64,000 bases of DNA from Massilia sp. KIM (GTDB lineage: Bacteria; Pseudomonadota; Gammaproteobacteria; Burkholderiales; Burkholderiaceae_D), in contig NZ_MVAD01000002.1 in the NCBI RefSeq assembly GCF_002007115.1, forward strand, positions 1,054,001-1,118,000, given 5' to 3'. The notes beneath the pieces are model-generated. The model saw nothing but the letters and a program-made list of their open reading frames with translations, did not search any database and was not told the DNA's origin. Each line of letters starts with the position of its first letter. The first letter of the stretch is position 1. A program made the position numbers and the translations under genes. This document shows positions 27,529 through 35,984 of this stretch, piece by piece.

Positions 27529-28308
27529 ATGGCAGGCGCCACAGTCCAATTCCACGGCGCGGATGGCCAGTTGCTGGCCGCCCGCCTCGACGCGCCCGAC
27601 GGGCCCGTGCGCGCCTACGCCCTGTTCGCCCACTGCTTCAGCTGCAGCAAGGACGTGTTCGCGGCCACCCGCACCGCCCAGGGCCTGACGCGTCACGGCA
27701 TCGCCGTGCTGCGTTTCGACTTCACCGGCCTGGGCGCGAGCGAGGGCGAGTTCGCCAACACCAACTTCTCGTCCAACATCGCCGACCTGATCGCGGCCGC
27801 CGCCTTCCTGCGCGCCGAGTACGCCGCGCCCCAGCTCCTGATCGGCCACAGCCTGGGCGGCGCGGCGGTGCTGGCCGCCGCCTCCGGCATCCCCGAGGTG
27901 CGCGCGGTCGCCACCATCGCCGCGCCCAGCGACCCGCACCACGTGACGGGCCTGTTCCGCGACCAGCTCGACACGATCGCCGCCGACGGCGAGGCCCGGG
28001 TCTGGCTGGCCGGGCGCCAGTTCACCATCAAGCGCCAGTTCATCGAGGACGTGGCCGAGCAGCGCCTGGCGCAGAAAATCCACGCGCTGCGCAAGCCGCT
28101 CCTGGTGATGCATTCGCCGCTCGACGACACGGTGGAGCTGTCGAACGCGCTGCAGATCTTCGAGGCCGCCCGCCACCCGAAGAGCTTCGTCTCGCTCGAC
28201 ACCGCCGACCACCTGCTCACGCGGCGCGAGGACGCGCTCTACGTGGCCGGCGTGATCGCCGCCTGGAGCGGGCGCTATCTCGACGGTCCCCATCCCGAAA
28301 CCCTATGA
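27529..28308 (+). CDS. Alpha/beta hydrolase (OsmC-associated type)
   Basis: The 259-residue cytoplasmic protein has [33 protein letters not shown], the nucleophile elbow [14 protein letters not shown], the acid in [15 protein letters not shown] and the His in DTADHLLTR. This matches the hydrolase half of proteins that are often fused to an OsmC domain; here no OsmC part follows. A GAAGGAGG site precedes ATG 27529. Its stop overlaps the next gene as ATGA. Confidence 0.85.
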   Translation: MAGATVQFHGADGQLLAARLDAPDGPVRAYALFAHCFSCSKDVFAATRTAQGLTRHGIAVLRFDFTGLGASEGEFANTNFSSNIADLIAAAAFLRAEYAAPQLLIGHSLGGAAVLAAASGIPEVRAVATIAAPSDPHHVTGLFRDQLDTIAADGEARVWLAGRQFTIKRQFIEDVAEQRLAQKIHALRKPLLVMHSPLDDTVELSNALQIFEAARHPKSFVSLDTADHLLTRREDALYVAGVIAAWSGRYLDGPHPETL

Positions 28309-28787
28309 GGCCGGAAGTCGAGCGCGGCTGGCGGATCCGCGAGGCCGGAACCGCCGACATCCCGGCCATGCACGAAGTGCGCCTGGCGGTGCGCGAGAAC
28401 GTGCTGTCCTCGCCGGGCCGGGTCACGCCCGCCATGTACCACGACTACCTGACGGTGCAGGGCAAGGGCTGGCTGTGCGAGACGGCGGAAGGCGAGCTGC
28501 TCGGCTTCTCGGTGGCCGACGCGCGCGACGGCTCGATCTGGGCGCTGTTCGTGCGCCCCGGCCGCGAAGGGCAGGGCATCGGCCGCGCCCTGCTGCAGCT
28601 GGCCTGCGACTGGCTGTTCGCCTGCGGGCACCCGGCGGTGTCCTTGAGCACCGGCGTCGGCACCCGCGCCGACCGCTTCTACGCCGACTGCGGCTGGGAG
28701 CGCGAAGCGCAGCCGCAAGGGCGGGAAGTCAGCTACATCCTGCCGGCCTGGCGCCACCAGAAAGCCTGGCCCTCGCGGGCTAGCTGA
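28305..28787 (+). CDS. GNAT-family acetyltransferase
   Basis: This 160-residue single-domain GNAT has [22 protein letters not shown] at the N-terminus, the acetyl-CoA loop [19 protein letters not shown] and the closing FYADCGWER. It begins within the stop of the hydrolase gene (ATGA), so the two are translationally coupled. Its end overlaps the convergent MerR gene by 8 bases. The acceptor is unknown. Confidence 0.85.
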   Translation: MRPEVERGWRIREAGTADIPAMHEVRLAVRENVLSSPGRVTPAMYHDYLTVQGKGWLCETAEGELLGFSVADARDGSIWALFVRPGREGQGIGRALLQLACDWLFACGHPAVSLSTGVGTRADRFYADCGWEREAQPQGREVSYILPAWRHQKAWPSRAS

Positions 28788-29196
28788 GCGCCTGCTTCCA
28801 GCGCCGCTGGATCGCGCCCGAGGCGGCCGCGTCGAGCAGCTTGCGGAAGGTCGGGCAGTCCATGTGGTTCTCCTCCGGGCAGGCGGCGGCGTGGCGCAGG
28901 CCCTTGCTCATCGCCTTCAGGCGCCGCACCAGGGCGTCGATCTCGTCGGCGCGCGCGGCCAGCAGGGCGCGGTCGATGCGCGGCCCGCCGGGTGTGAACA
29001 TGGCCCCGATGTCGTCCAGCGACAGCCCGGCCGCCTGGCCCAGCGAGATCAGCGCCAGCTGGTCCAGCACCTCCTTGCCGAAGGTACGGCGCAGGCCCTG
29101 CCGTCCGGTGGAGGCGATCAGACCCTTCTTCTCGTAATAGCGCAGCGCCGACGCCGCCATGCCGCTGCGTTTCGCGACTTCCGCGATATCCATCAT
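28780..29196 (-). CDS. MerR-family regulator with C-terminal cysteines
   Basis: The 138-residue protein has a MerR HTH (IAEVAKRSGMAASALRYYEKKGLI, residues 4-27), a dimerisation helix, and a C-terminal CPEENHMDC segment. A Cys pair in this place suggests metal or redox sensing, as in SoxR-like members, although it is not the SoxR cluster. The divergent promoter at 29204-29234 has the 19-base spacer typical of MerR targets. It therefore probably activates the DUF2938-DUF2798 genes. Confidence 0.87.
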   Translation of the reverse strand: MMDIAEVAKRSGMAASALRYYEKKGLIASTGRQGLRRTFGKEVLDQLALISLGQAAGLSLDDIGAMFTPGGPRIDRALLAARADEIDALVRRLKAMSKGLRHAAACPEENHMDCPTFRKLLDAAASGAIQRRWKQALS

Positions 29197-29203
29197 CCAC
29201 CCC

Positions 29204-29234
29204 TTGACTTGAAGTTGACTTCAACTCTTATAGT
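29204..29234 (+). promoter_or_regulatory. MerR-type promoter/operator with 19-base spacer
   Basis: TTGACT (29204-29209) and TATAGT (29229-29234) are separated by 19 bases. The palindrome TTGAAGT-TG-ACTTCAA (29209-29224) occupies the spacer. This over-long spacer with an internal dyad is the hallmark of promoters that MerR regulators twist into activity. Confidence 0.85.
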
Positions 29235-29275
29235 GCATTCCATCGGTCTCGTCGTCAACCGCGAAAGGAATGCAC

Positions 29276-29770
29276 ATGAACCTCTTCGAGCTCTTCGCCA
29301 GAGTGGTCCTGGTCGGCCTGGGCGCCACGCTGGTGATGGATGCCTGGCTGCTGCTGCTCCGGCGCCTGGGCGTGAAGACGCTCGACTTCGCGCTGGTCGG
29401 GCGCTGGGCCGGCCACCTGGCGCGCGGCCGCCTGGCCCACCCCGCCATCGCCCGCGCGGCGCCGGTGCGCGGCGAGCGCGCACTCGGCTGGGTCGTCCAC
29501 TACGCCACCGGCCTGGCCTTCGCGGCCCTGCTGGTGGCATGGCGGGGGCCGGGCTGGCTCGCCGATCCCGGCCTGCTCCCCGCGCTGGCGCTCGGCGCCG
29601 CCACCGTGGCCGCGCCCCTGTTCCTGATGCAGCCCGCCATGGGCGCCGGCTTCGCGGCCTCGAAGACGCCAACCCCGCTGCGCAACTGCCTGCGCAGCCT
29701 GGCCAACCACTGCGTGTTCGGCCTTGGCCTCTACCTCGCAGCCCACGTCCTCGGCGCGCTGGCGCCTTGA
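29276..29770 (+). CDS. DUF2938 membrane protein
   Basis: This 164-residue protein has about four hydrophobic segments. Family-typical stretches are LVMDAWLLLLRRLGV, LVGRWAGHLARGR, GERALGWVVHYATGLAFAALL, APLFLMQPAMGAGFAASKTP and a closing HCVFGLGLYLAA. It sits behind the MerR-type promoter and is the likely activated target. ATG 29276 is preferred to ATG 29270 because AAAGGA gives it the better spacing. Its function is unknown. Confidence 0.82.
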   Translation: MNLFELFARVVLVGLGATLVMDAWLLLLRRLGVKTLDFALVGRWAGHLARGRLAHPAIARAAPVRGERALGWVVHYATGLAFAALLVAWRGPGWLADPGLLPALALGAATVAAPLFLMQPAMGAGFAASKTPTPLRNCLRSLANHCVFGLGLYLAAHVLGALAP

Positions 29771-29791
29771 CTACCCACCCAAGGAGAAAAC

Positions 29792-30034
29792 ATGATTCCG
29801 AAAAAGTACGCCCCCCAGTTGTTCGCCTTCCTCCTGTCTGGCCAGATGTCGTTGGTGATCTCGGGACTGTCGACCTGGCGGGCGCTGGGCTGGGTGAGCG
29901 ATTTTCCCAGCCTGTGGCTGGGCGCCTGGCTGACGGCCTGGCTGGTCGCCTTTCCGGCGGTGCTGCTGCTGTCGGCGCCCGCCAGGATCGCGGTGCGCCT
30001 GCTGACGAGCGCCGAAAACGACGGCTTGCGGTAA
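29792..30034 (+). CDS. DUF2798 small membrane protein
   Basis: The 80-residue protein has two predicted transmembrane helices (LFAFLLSGQMSLVISGLSTW and LGAWLTAWLVAFPAVLLLSA) and ends in a basic tail, as in DUF2798 proteins. It follows the DUF2938 gene after 21 bases with an AAGGAG site, so both form a MerR-controlled unit. Its function is unknown. Confidence 0.78.
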   Translation: MIPKKYAPQLFAFLLSGQMSLVISGLSTWRALGWVSDFPSLWLGAWLTAWLVAFPAVLLLSAPARIAVRLLTSAENDGLR

Positions 30035-30057
30035 GCTTGCGCCCCGGGAGGAAATAC

Positions 30058-30411
30058 ATGAAACGCTTTGCACTGATACTGGGCCTGCTGGCCGCCGCAT
30101 CCGCGCGCGCCGGCGCCGTGGAAACGCTGGAGACGCCCAACTACCTGGTCACGATCGAACAGCGCTGCGCCGAGGGCAACGTCACCTGCGACGACGTGGT
30201 CTACACCGGCAAGAGCAAGCGCTCCGGCAAGGCCATCACCCTGCGCGGAAAGACCCTGCATGCGACCTGCGCCGACGGCGTTACGCCCTGCCGCTTCCAG
30301 GGCTACCAGTTCCGCTCCGGCAAAGTGCGCTATATCGTCGGCGTCGACGGCAGCCTCACCGTCCAGCAGGGCAGCAAGACCCTGGTGAACGAGCGCGGCG
30401 AGTGGAAATAG
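30058..30411 (+). CDS. Hypothetical secreted protein
   Basis: This 117-residue protein has a signal peptide (MKRFALILGLLAAASARA), then a small beta-rich domain with four Cys residues (QRCAEGNVTCDDVVY and LHATCADGVTPCRF), likely to form two periplasmic disulphides. GGGAGG precedes the ATG. It may be co-transcribed with DUF2798, 23 bases upstream. I do not recognise the family beyond conserved hypothetical. Confidence 0.7.
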   Translation: MKRFALILGLLAAASARAGAVETLETPNYLVTIEQRCAEGNVTCDDVVYTGKSKRSGKAITLRGKTLHATCADGVTPCRFQGYQFRSGKVRYIVGVDGSLTVQQGSKTLVNERGEWK

Positions 30412-30421
30412 GGCCGGCGCC

Positions 30422-31162
30422 TCAATCGGGCGCCAGCAGCTGCTCCAGGCGGCGCGGGTAGTGGTTGAGGAAGTCGCGCGTTACCGCGTAGTGCTCGGTG
30501 TCCTCGTAGGCCACCTCGGTGATGCCGGTGGCGTCGAAGGACAGGATCTTCGCGTTCGGGTAGGCCAGCAGGATCGGCGAGTGGGTCACGATGATGAACT
30601 GCGACTGCTGCTGCACCAGCTGGTGGATGGCGCTCAGCGCGGCCAGCTGGCGGTTGGGCGAGAGCGCCGCTTCCGGTTCGTCGAACAGGTACAGGCCCTG
30701 GCCGCGCAGCTTCTCGACCAGCACCGTGAGGAAGATCTCGCCATGCGAGCGCTCGTGCAGCTTGCGCTCGCCATAGCCAGTCGTCATGTCCATCTCGTCC
30801 AGGTAGGTCGCCACGTTGTGGAAGGATTCCGCGCGCAGGAAGTAGCCGTCGCGCGGGCGGCGCGGACTACGCGACATGCGGATGCGGTCGGCCAGCGCGG
30901 AGCCGGCCCCCGCCGTGTTCAGCAGGCGGTTGTTGATGGTGCCACCTTCGATCCCGAAACCCAGGGCCAGGGCGATCGCCTCGAGGATGGTCGACTTGCC
31001 GCTGCCGTTCTCGCCCACGAAGAAGGTGACGTCCGGGTGGAAGTCGATGCCGTGCAGGTCGCGCACGGCGGGGATGCTGAAGGGGTAGGCGTCGAAGTCC
31101 ACATCGTCGCCGAAATCGGCGCGGATGCGCTGCAGGTAGGGCTTGGCGGCGGACAGGCTCAT
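30422..31162 (-). CDS. AAA/ABC-type ATPase
   Basis: The 246-residue soluble ATPase has Walker A GENGSGKST, a signature-like EIFLTVLVEKLRG region, Walker B LYLFDEPEAALSPNRQ and the switch His in FIIVTHSPILLAY. This is the compact RecF/ABC-like AAA_21-type ATPase found alone in many genomes. ATG 31162 (MSLSAAK) is chosen; another in-frame ATG lies at 31174. No nuclease, methylase or membrane partner adjoins it, so an OLD-like defence role is not supported. Confidence 0.85.
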   Translation of the reverse strand: MSLSAAKPYLQRIRADFGDDVDFDAYPFSIPAVRDLHGIDFHPDVTFFVGENGSGKSTILEAIALALGFGIEGGTINNRLLNTAGAGSALADRIRMSRSPRRPRDGYFLRAESFHNVATYLDEMDMTTGYGERKLHERSHGEIFLTVLVEKLRGQGLYLFDEPEAALSPNRQLAALSAIHQLVQQQSQFIIVTHSPILLAYPNAKILSFDATGITEVAYEDTEHYAVTRDFLNHYPRRLEQLLAPD

Positions 31163-31174
31163 GGCCGACAGCAT

Positions 31175-31590
31175 AGCGCATCGGCGCGCCGCGGGACCGG
31201 CGCGGTCCCGATTCATGACGGCTGCATGATGGCAGAAAACGCGGGACAAATGGCGCACCGGGCGATGCATAAACCTGGACAATACGGCATCCCCCTTCGA
31301 CGAGGCCCGCCATGACATCCACGACGCCCGCACCGTCCGGTGCGCTGTCCAAGCGCAGAGGATGAAGCGCATCCCGAGGCCCGCGCCGCGCCTGCTGGCG
31401 CGGCCCGCCTGTCCCTGCGCCGCCGGCCAGCCATGGCAACGCGCGGCGGCGGGCGACCACCGGGACGCGCCGCCCAGGGTGGCCGGCGGACGGCCGCCCT
31501 TGCCATCCTGGCTGATCCCACGCCCCGAGCGGCCGGCGCCGCGTCCTTACCGCGCCGGCTGGTGCGCGCGCCGCCGGCGCGGTGCGGGGT
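31175..31590. other. Gap without a recognisable gene
   Basis: About 416 bases of very GC-rich sequence lie between the ATPase start and the M61 peptidase stop. Open frames cross it in several directions, but none has a ribosome site, conserved-looking composition or recognisable motif. I see no strong hairpin with a T-tract. Confidence 0.5.
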
Positions 31591-33507
31591 TTACTTCAGC
31601 GCCCTGAACAGCTCTTCCAGCCTGTCCCTGGTGCCCGGAATGCGCTCCAGCTTCGGATAGCGCAGCCCCTCGCGGTAGTCGAGCGTGATGGTGCGCAGGT
31701 TGTTCCCCTTGCGCACCAGCAGTTCGATCGGCGCCTGGCCGTCCCTGGCCGCCTTGATCGCCGCCTTCAGCACCTCGCCCTTGTAGACCTTGTTGTTGAC
31801 CGCCACGATGGTGGTGTTGGCCGCGAGGCCCGCGCGGAAGCCCACGCCGTCCCAGATCACGCCGGTCACGGTGCCGTCCTGGCGCACCGAGAAGCCCAGC
31901 GAATAGCTCAGGTCCGTGACGCGGTTGCGCTCGTCCGCGCCCTTGAGCAGTTCGGTCGGGGTGTCGGTGTAGACCAGCTTCCAGCCGGCGCGCGCCAGGC
32001 CGTCCAGCGGCGCGCCGGGGCCGTGGCCCTCCAGGCGGCTGCGCAGGAAGGGCGCCCAGTCGAACTTCTGGACCTTGTTCAGCGTCGCCACCACGTCCTC
32101 GAAGCCGTAGTACAGCGGATCGACGCGGCCGTTCTCGACGCCGAAGAAGGCGCGCGCGAAGTCGTCCAGCGAGCGCTTGTCGCCCGAGAGTTCGCGGATC
32201 TTGGTGTCGACGTCGAGCCAGATCAGCATGCCCTCGACGTAGTAGTCCTCGCTGCGCTGCCAGTTGCCCCAGCCGATCGGACGGCGGCCATTGATGATCG
32301 GGTCGTTCACCGTGTCCTGCACCGCGCGCCAGGCGCGGCCTTGCGTGTTGTCGTAGCGCGCCGCGTTCGCCGCCAGGGCGTCGCGCGCATAGGTCTGCGA
32401 CACCAGGCCGGAGCGCGCCGCCAGCACCGCACCCCAGAACTGGGTCTGGCCTTCGTAGACCCACAACAGGCTGTTCTGCAGCGGGGTGTTGAAGTTGGGG
32501 ACGTCCTGGCCGGCCGGGCGGCGGAACTTGCCGTTCCAGGAGTGCACGAACTCGTGCGGCAGCAGCTCGCGCCCGCCTTCGTTCTTGCTCCATTCGGTGA
32601 AGTAGCCCAGCTTGACGCCGTTCTCGCTCGACTGGTGGTGCTCGCGGCCGATGCCGCCGAATTCGTCCGAGATCGCGAACAGGAAATCGTAGTGCTTGTA
32701 GTGGTGCGAACCGAACAGCTTCAGCGCCTGCTCGACCATCGTGCGGTGCAGGGCGATCTGCTCGGGCTTGGCATCCAGGTTCTCGGGATTGTCGGCCACG
32801 ATGTTCAGGGCCACCGGAGCCTTGGCGCCCGGCGCCAGGTCGATGCGCTTGAAGTGGCGGCCGGCGAAGATCGGCGAGTCGACCAGGGTCTCGAGGTCGT
32901 GCGGCTTGAAGCGCACCTCGTCGCCGCGCCGCTCCTCGGTCGCGAGCGCGGTGGCGTACTGCCAGCCGGCCGGGAAGGTCACGCTGGGCTGCACCGTGAT
33001 GCGGCGCGCGTGGTAGCCGGCCGGGTAGAGCAGCACCGATTGCCACTGCACGCCGAGGATGTCGTCGGTCATGGTGATGCGGCCCTGGCTGGCGTCCAGC
33101 GGCGACAGGAACTGGTATTCCGCTTCCAGCATCGTCGCGCCTTCCGGCACCGTGAGGTGGAAGGCGTAGACGTTGACCGGATCGCGAGTCCAAGCGACCG
33201 GCTTGCCGCCCGCGCTGAACTTCAGGCCCGCGAGCTGGGTCAGCGGGATGTTCGGCCCGTGGTTGCCCGGCGCCCACTGCGGATAGAGCAGGGTGAGCGG
33301 ACCGGGCCGCACCGGCAGCGACATGCGCATGCGGAAGATCTGCTGCGAGAGATTGCTCGCGTCGACGTTCACCATGATGGTGCCGGGATAGGCGGCCGTG
33401 CCCACGGCGGGGACGGCGGCCTGGGCCGGCAGGGTGAGCGCGAGGGCGAGGGCAAGGGCGCCTGCCGGACGGGCGGCGCGCGCGAGGAAACGGCGGGTTG
33501 CGGTCAT
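31591..33507 (-). CDS. M61-family glycyl aminopeptidase-like metalloprotease
   Basis: The 638-residue exported enzyme has a signal peptide (LALALALTLPAQAA), an N-terminal beta domain, the thermolysin-like catalytic domain with HEFVH at 318-322 and a following Glu (YEGQTQFW), and a C-terminal PDZ domain (LGFSVRQDGTVTGVIWDGVGFRAGL). This is the M61 arrangement. It acts in the periplasm as an aminopeptidase, possibly glycine- or alanine-preferring. ATG 33507 gives the signal peptide; 26 upstream in-frame residues are not needed. Confidence 0.9.
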   Translation of the reverse strand: MTATRRFLARAARPAGALALALALTLPAQAAVPAVGTAAYPGTIMVNVDASNLSQQIFRMRMSLPVRPGPLTLLYPQWAPGNHGPNIPLTQLAGLKFSAGGKPVAWTRDPVNVYAFHLTVPEGATMLEAEYQFLSPLDASQGRITMTDDILGVQWQSVLLYPAGYHARRITVQPSVTFPAGWQYATALATEERRGDEVRFKPHDLETLVDSPIFAGRHFKRIDLAPGAKAPVALNIVADNPENLDAKPEQIALHRTMVEQALKLFGSHHYKHYDFLFAISDEFGGIGREHHQSSENGVKLGYFTEWSKNEGGRELLPHEFVHSWNGKFRRPAGQDVPNFNTPLQNSLLWVYEGQTQFWGAVLAARSGLVSQTYARDALAANAARYDNTQGRAWRAVQDTVNDPIINGRRPIGWGNWQRSEDYYVEGMLIWLDVDTKIRELSGDKRSLDDFARAFFGVENGRVDPLYYGFEDVVATLNKVQKFDWAPFLRSRLEGHGPGAPLDGLARAGWKLVYTDTPTELLKGADERNRVTDLSYSLGFSVRQDGTVTGVIWDGVGFRAGLAANTTIVAVNNKVYKGEVLKAAIKAARDGQAPIELLVRKGNNLRTITLDYREGLRYPKLERIPGTRDRLEELFRALK

Positions 33508-33580
33508 GGTTCGACGAGTGGGGAAGGGCAAACGGCCGAGTGTAGCACGCTGGGAAAGTGAAAATTCCACCAGGCTAGGA

Positions 33581-33597
33581 TGCAAATAAAATTTGCA
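33581..33597. promoter_or_regulatory. Palindrome between the M61 and hsp20 genes
   Basis: TGCAAAT-AAA-ATTTGCA is a perfect 7+3+7 inverted repeat in an AT-rich patch, 74 bases ahead of the M61 start and 125 bases ahead of hsp20. It could be an operator for either gene; the factor is unknown. Confidence 0.35.
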
Positions 33598-33663
33598 AAA
33601 GAGGCTTTAAAACCATATTTTGCATACCTTGAAAATCGAAATACATGGCTTTAGATTGGACTC

Positions 33664-33721
33664 AACGGATGCTCCCAGGAGGTCCGTCAACTTATCGCTT
33701 ACTTTGAAAAGGATAGTCATC
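33664..33721 (+). promoter_or_regulatory. ROSE-like RNA thermometer in the hsp20 leader
   Basis: The leader can fold a hairpin CGGATGCTCC/GGAGGTCCG (33666-33687). The final stem pairs TATC-G-CTT (33694-33700) with AAGGATA (33709-33715). The pairing UCGCU to the AGGA ribosome site leaves one bulged G, exactly the geometry of ROSE thermometers that melt on heat shock. Melting would free the site at 33710-33713 for ATG 33722. Structure was judged by eye, not computed. Confidence 0.6.
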
Positions 33722-34180
33722 ATGCGTACTTTTGATCTCACCCCGCTGTACCGTTCCGCCATTGGTTTCGATCGTCTGGCCAGCCTGCTCGAGCAGCGCG
33801 CCGAGCCGAGCTACCCTCCGTACAACATCGAACTGGTGAGCGAAGACAAGTACCGCATCGTGATGGCCGTCGCCGGCTTCAGCCGCGACGAAATCGAGAT
33901 CGTGACCGAGCGTGACAGCCTGCACGTCACCGGCCGCAAGCAGAAGGACGAGGTGCAGCGCACCTACCTGCACCGCGGCATCGCAGCGCGCGATTTCGAA
34001 CAGCGCTTCCAGCTGGCCAACCACGTGAAGGTCACCAGCGCCGCCTTCGACAACGGCATGCTCACCATTGAACTGGTGCGTGAAGTGCCGGAAGCCCTCA
34101 AGCCGCGCAAGATCGCGATTGCGGATGCGTTCGGCAACACCGGCAATGTCCAGGCGCTGGAGCAACGCGACGCCGCCTGA
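33722..34180 (+). CDS. Small heat-shock protein Hsp20 (IbpA-like)
   Basis: The 152-residue chaperone has an alpha-crystallin domain from about residue 36 to 125 (PPYNIELVSEDKYRIVMAVAGFSRDEI, LHVTGRKQ, ANHVKVTSAAFDNGMLTIEL) and a PRKIAI segment carrying the IXI-type C-terminal anchor. The N-terminus MRTFDLTPLYRSAIGFDRL is the IbpA kind. It holds unfolding proteins without ATP. The leader holds a ROSE-like thermometer, and an intrinsic terminator follows at 34217. The frame is open for 34 codons further upstream, but that stretch is the leader. Confidence 0.92.
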   Translation: MRTFDLTPLYRSAIGFDRLASLLEQRAEPSYPPYNIELVSEDKYRIVMAVAGFSRDEIEIVTERDSLHVTGRKQKDEVQRTYLHRGIAARDFEQRFQLANHVKVTSAAFDNGMLTIELVREVPEALKPRKIAIADAFGNTGNVQALEQRDAA

Positions 34181-34216
34181 ACCTGAGGTGATCGCAACGG
34201 AAGTCAATTAAAAGCA

Positions 34217-34246
34217 GGGCGCTCGCGGTAGGGGGCGCCCTTTTTT
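34217..34246 (+). terminator. Intrinsic terminator of hsp20
   Basis: GGGCGC (34217-34222) pairs with GCGCCC (34235-34240), followed by six T residues (34241-34246). It lies 37 bases after the hsp20 stop. Confidence 0.85.
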
Positions 34247-34299
34247 ACGCCTGGAGGCTTGCAAAACCTGCAAGATGACGATGGATGAGGCAACCCGAG

Positions 34300-34316
34300 C
34301 TTAAGCCGGCTTTAAG
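34300..34316. promoter_or_regulatory. QseB/PmrA-type box 1 upstream of htrA
   Basis: CTTAAG-CCGGC-TTTAAG is a direct repeat with 11-base period matching the CTTAAG-N5-CTTAAG kind of site bound by PmrA/QseB regulators. A second box lies at 34332. The regulator at 35985 is the likely ligand. Confidence 0.65.
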
Positions 34317-34331
34317 ACGGACGCTTGCCAA

Positions 34332-34348
34332 CTTAAGCATGGTCTAAG
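34332..34348. promoter_or_regulatory. QseB/PmrA-type box 2 upstream of htrA
   Basis: CTTAAG-CATGG-TCTAAG has the same 6-5-6 layout as box 1, offset by 32 bases (about three helical turns). It lies 73 bases before the htrA start. Confidence 0.6.
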
Positions 34349-34420
34349 GCGCGTGCGGGAAACTACCTCCATCGATAAGCCAACATCATCGACAACAATA
34401 TTTCAATCAGGAGCCCATCC

Positions 34421-35938
34421 ATGTCCAACGAAGGTGTCACTGCCATCACTGCCAAACGTCTGACGCTGGCCCTGTGTGCCGCAGGCGTCATTGGCGGAGC
34501 GGTCGGTGCAATCGCCGTCAACCACAATAACGTCGCAGCCGAAGCCGCGCCCGCCGTCGCCGCCGCACCTGCGCCGGCCGCCGCGCCCGCAGCCCCCGCC
34601 GCTGCGCCCGCGTCGACGGTCACCCTTCCTGATTTCACGCGCATCGCCGCCCAGAACGGCAAGGCGGTGGTCAACATCCGCGTCGTCGGCAGCACCAAGA
34701 CCTCCCAGCGCGGCATGCCGCCGGGACTGGATCCGCGTCATCCGTTCTATGAATTCTTCCGACAGTTTCAGGACCCGCGCTATGGCGGCGGTCGTGAGAC
34801 TCCCGTTTTCGGCGCCGGATCGGGCTTCATCGTAAGCCCGGACGGCGTCATCCTGACCAACGCCCACGTGGTGCAAGGCGCCGACGAAGTGACCGTCAAG
34901 CTGCAGGACCGCCGCGAATTCCGCGCCAAGGTCCTGGGCACCGACCCCCGCACCGACGTGGCCGTGCTGAAGATCGACGCCAAGGGCCTGCCGGTGGCGC
35001 CGGTCGGCAAGTCGCGCTCGCTGCTGGTGGGCGAGTGGGTGCTGGCCATCGGTTCGCCCTATGGCCTGGAAAGCACCGTCACCGCCGGCGTGGTGAGCGC
35101 CACCGGCCGCTCGCTGCAGGACGGCGTGGTGCCCTTCATCCAGACCGACGTGGCGGTCAACCCGGGCAACTCGGGCGGTCCGCTTTTCAACACCCGTGGC
35201 GAAGTGGTGGGCATCAATTCGCAGATCTACAGCCAGACCGGTGGCTACCAGGGCCTCTCGTTCGCGATCCCGATCGACCTCGCAGTCAAGATCAAGGACC
35301 AGATCGTGGCCACCGGCAAGGTGCAGCACGCCAAGCTCGGCGTGAGCGTGCAGGAAGTCGGCCAGGCCTTCGCCGACTCCTTCCGCCTGGAGTCGCCGGA
35401 AGGCGCCCTGATCTCCAGCGTCGAGCGCGGCGGTCCGGCCGAGCGCGCCGGCCTGAAGTCGGGCGACGTGATCCGCCGCGTGAACGGCCAGGCCATCGTG
35501 TCCTCGGGCGACCTGCCGAGCATCATCGCCCTGGCCAAGCCGGGCGAGCGCGTCAGCCTGGACGTCTGGCGCGACGGCAAGCTGGTGCGGGTCGAGGCCA
35601 CCCTGGGCGACGCCGCCAAGGGCGCGCGCCGCGGCGCCGAGGAAGAACTGGCCGAGGCGCCGGTCGACGCCGGCGGGAAGCTGGGCCTGGTCCTGCGTCC
35701 GCTCGAGCCGGTCGAGCGCCGCCAGGTCGGCATCGCCTCGGGTCTCGTGATCGAGGACGCCTCGGGCGCCGCCGAGAACGCGGGCATCCTGCCGGGCGAT
35801 GTGCTGATTGCGATTAACGGCCGGCCGGTCAGCTCGGTCGACCAGGTCCGCGACATGGTGGGAAGGTCCACCAAGTCTGTGGCCTTGCTGGTTCAGCGCG
35901 GGAGTGACAGAATCTTCATTCCAGTGCGGATCGGTTAA
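34421..35938 (+). CDS. HtrA/DegP-family periplasmic serine protease
   Basis: The 505-residue protease/chaperone has an N-terminal membrane segment (LTLALCAAGVIGGAVGAIAV), an Ala/Pro-rich linker, a trypsin-like domain with catalytic H149 (TNAHVV), D179 (RTDVAV) and S251 (GNSGGP), and two PDZ domains at roughly 310-395 and 415-500. The complete triad and twin PDZ domains fit DegP/MucD-type quality control of the envelope. Two PmrA/QseB-like boxes precede it, and the response-regulator/kinase pair follows 46 bases downstream, so all three probably form one stress operon. Confidence 0.92.
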   Translation: MSNEGVTAITAKRLTLALCAAGVIGGAVGAIAVNHNNVAAEAAPAVAAAPAPAAAPAAPAAAPASTVTLPDFTRIAAQNGKAVVNIRVVGSTKTSQRGMPPGLDPRHPFYEFFRQFQDPRYGGGRETPVFGAGSGFIVSPDGVILTNAHVVQGADEVTVKLQDRREFRAKVLGTDPRTDVAVLKIDAKGLPVAPVGKSRSLLVGEWVLAIGSPYGLESTVTAGVVSATGRSLQDGVVPFIQTDVAVNPGNSGGPLFNTRGEVVGINSQIYSQTGGYQGLSFAIPIDLAVKIKDQIVATGKVQHAKLGVSVQEVGQAFADSFRLESPEGALISSVERGGPAERAGLKSGDVIRRVNGQAIVSSGDLPSIIALAKPGERVSLDVWRDGKLVRVEATLGDAAKGARRGAEEELAEAPVDAGGKLGLVLRPLEPVERRQVGIASGLVIEDASGAAENAGILPGDVLIAINGRPVSSVDQVRDMVGRSTKSVALLVQRGSDRIFIPVRIG

Positions 35939-35984
35939 GGAAGCGTAGCGTCCTCGACCCGCTGGTTTCAAGAACGGGGAATTC

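Noticed and set aside
27529..28308. Truncated hydrolase-OsmC fusion
   Set aside because: The gene ends cleanly with an ATGA overlap; unfused homologues are common, so truncation need not be invoked.
30422..31162. Lone AAA ATPase as an OLD/Septu-like defence gene
   Set aside because: No nuclease domain or partner gene is adjacent; the ATPase is widespread outside defence loci.
31175..31590. Small genes in the gap before the M61 gene
   Set aside because: Frames are compositionally biased, lack ribosome sites and conflict with each other.
33628..33650. Sigma32 promoter for hsp20
   Set aside because: CTTGAA is present at 33628 but no CCCCAT-like -10 follows at the right distance.
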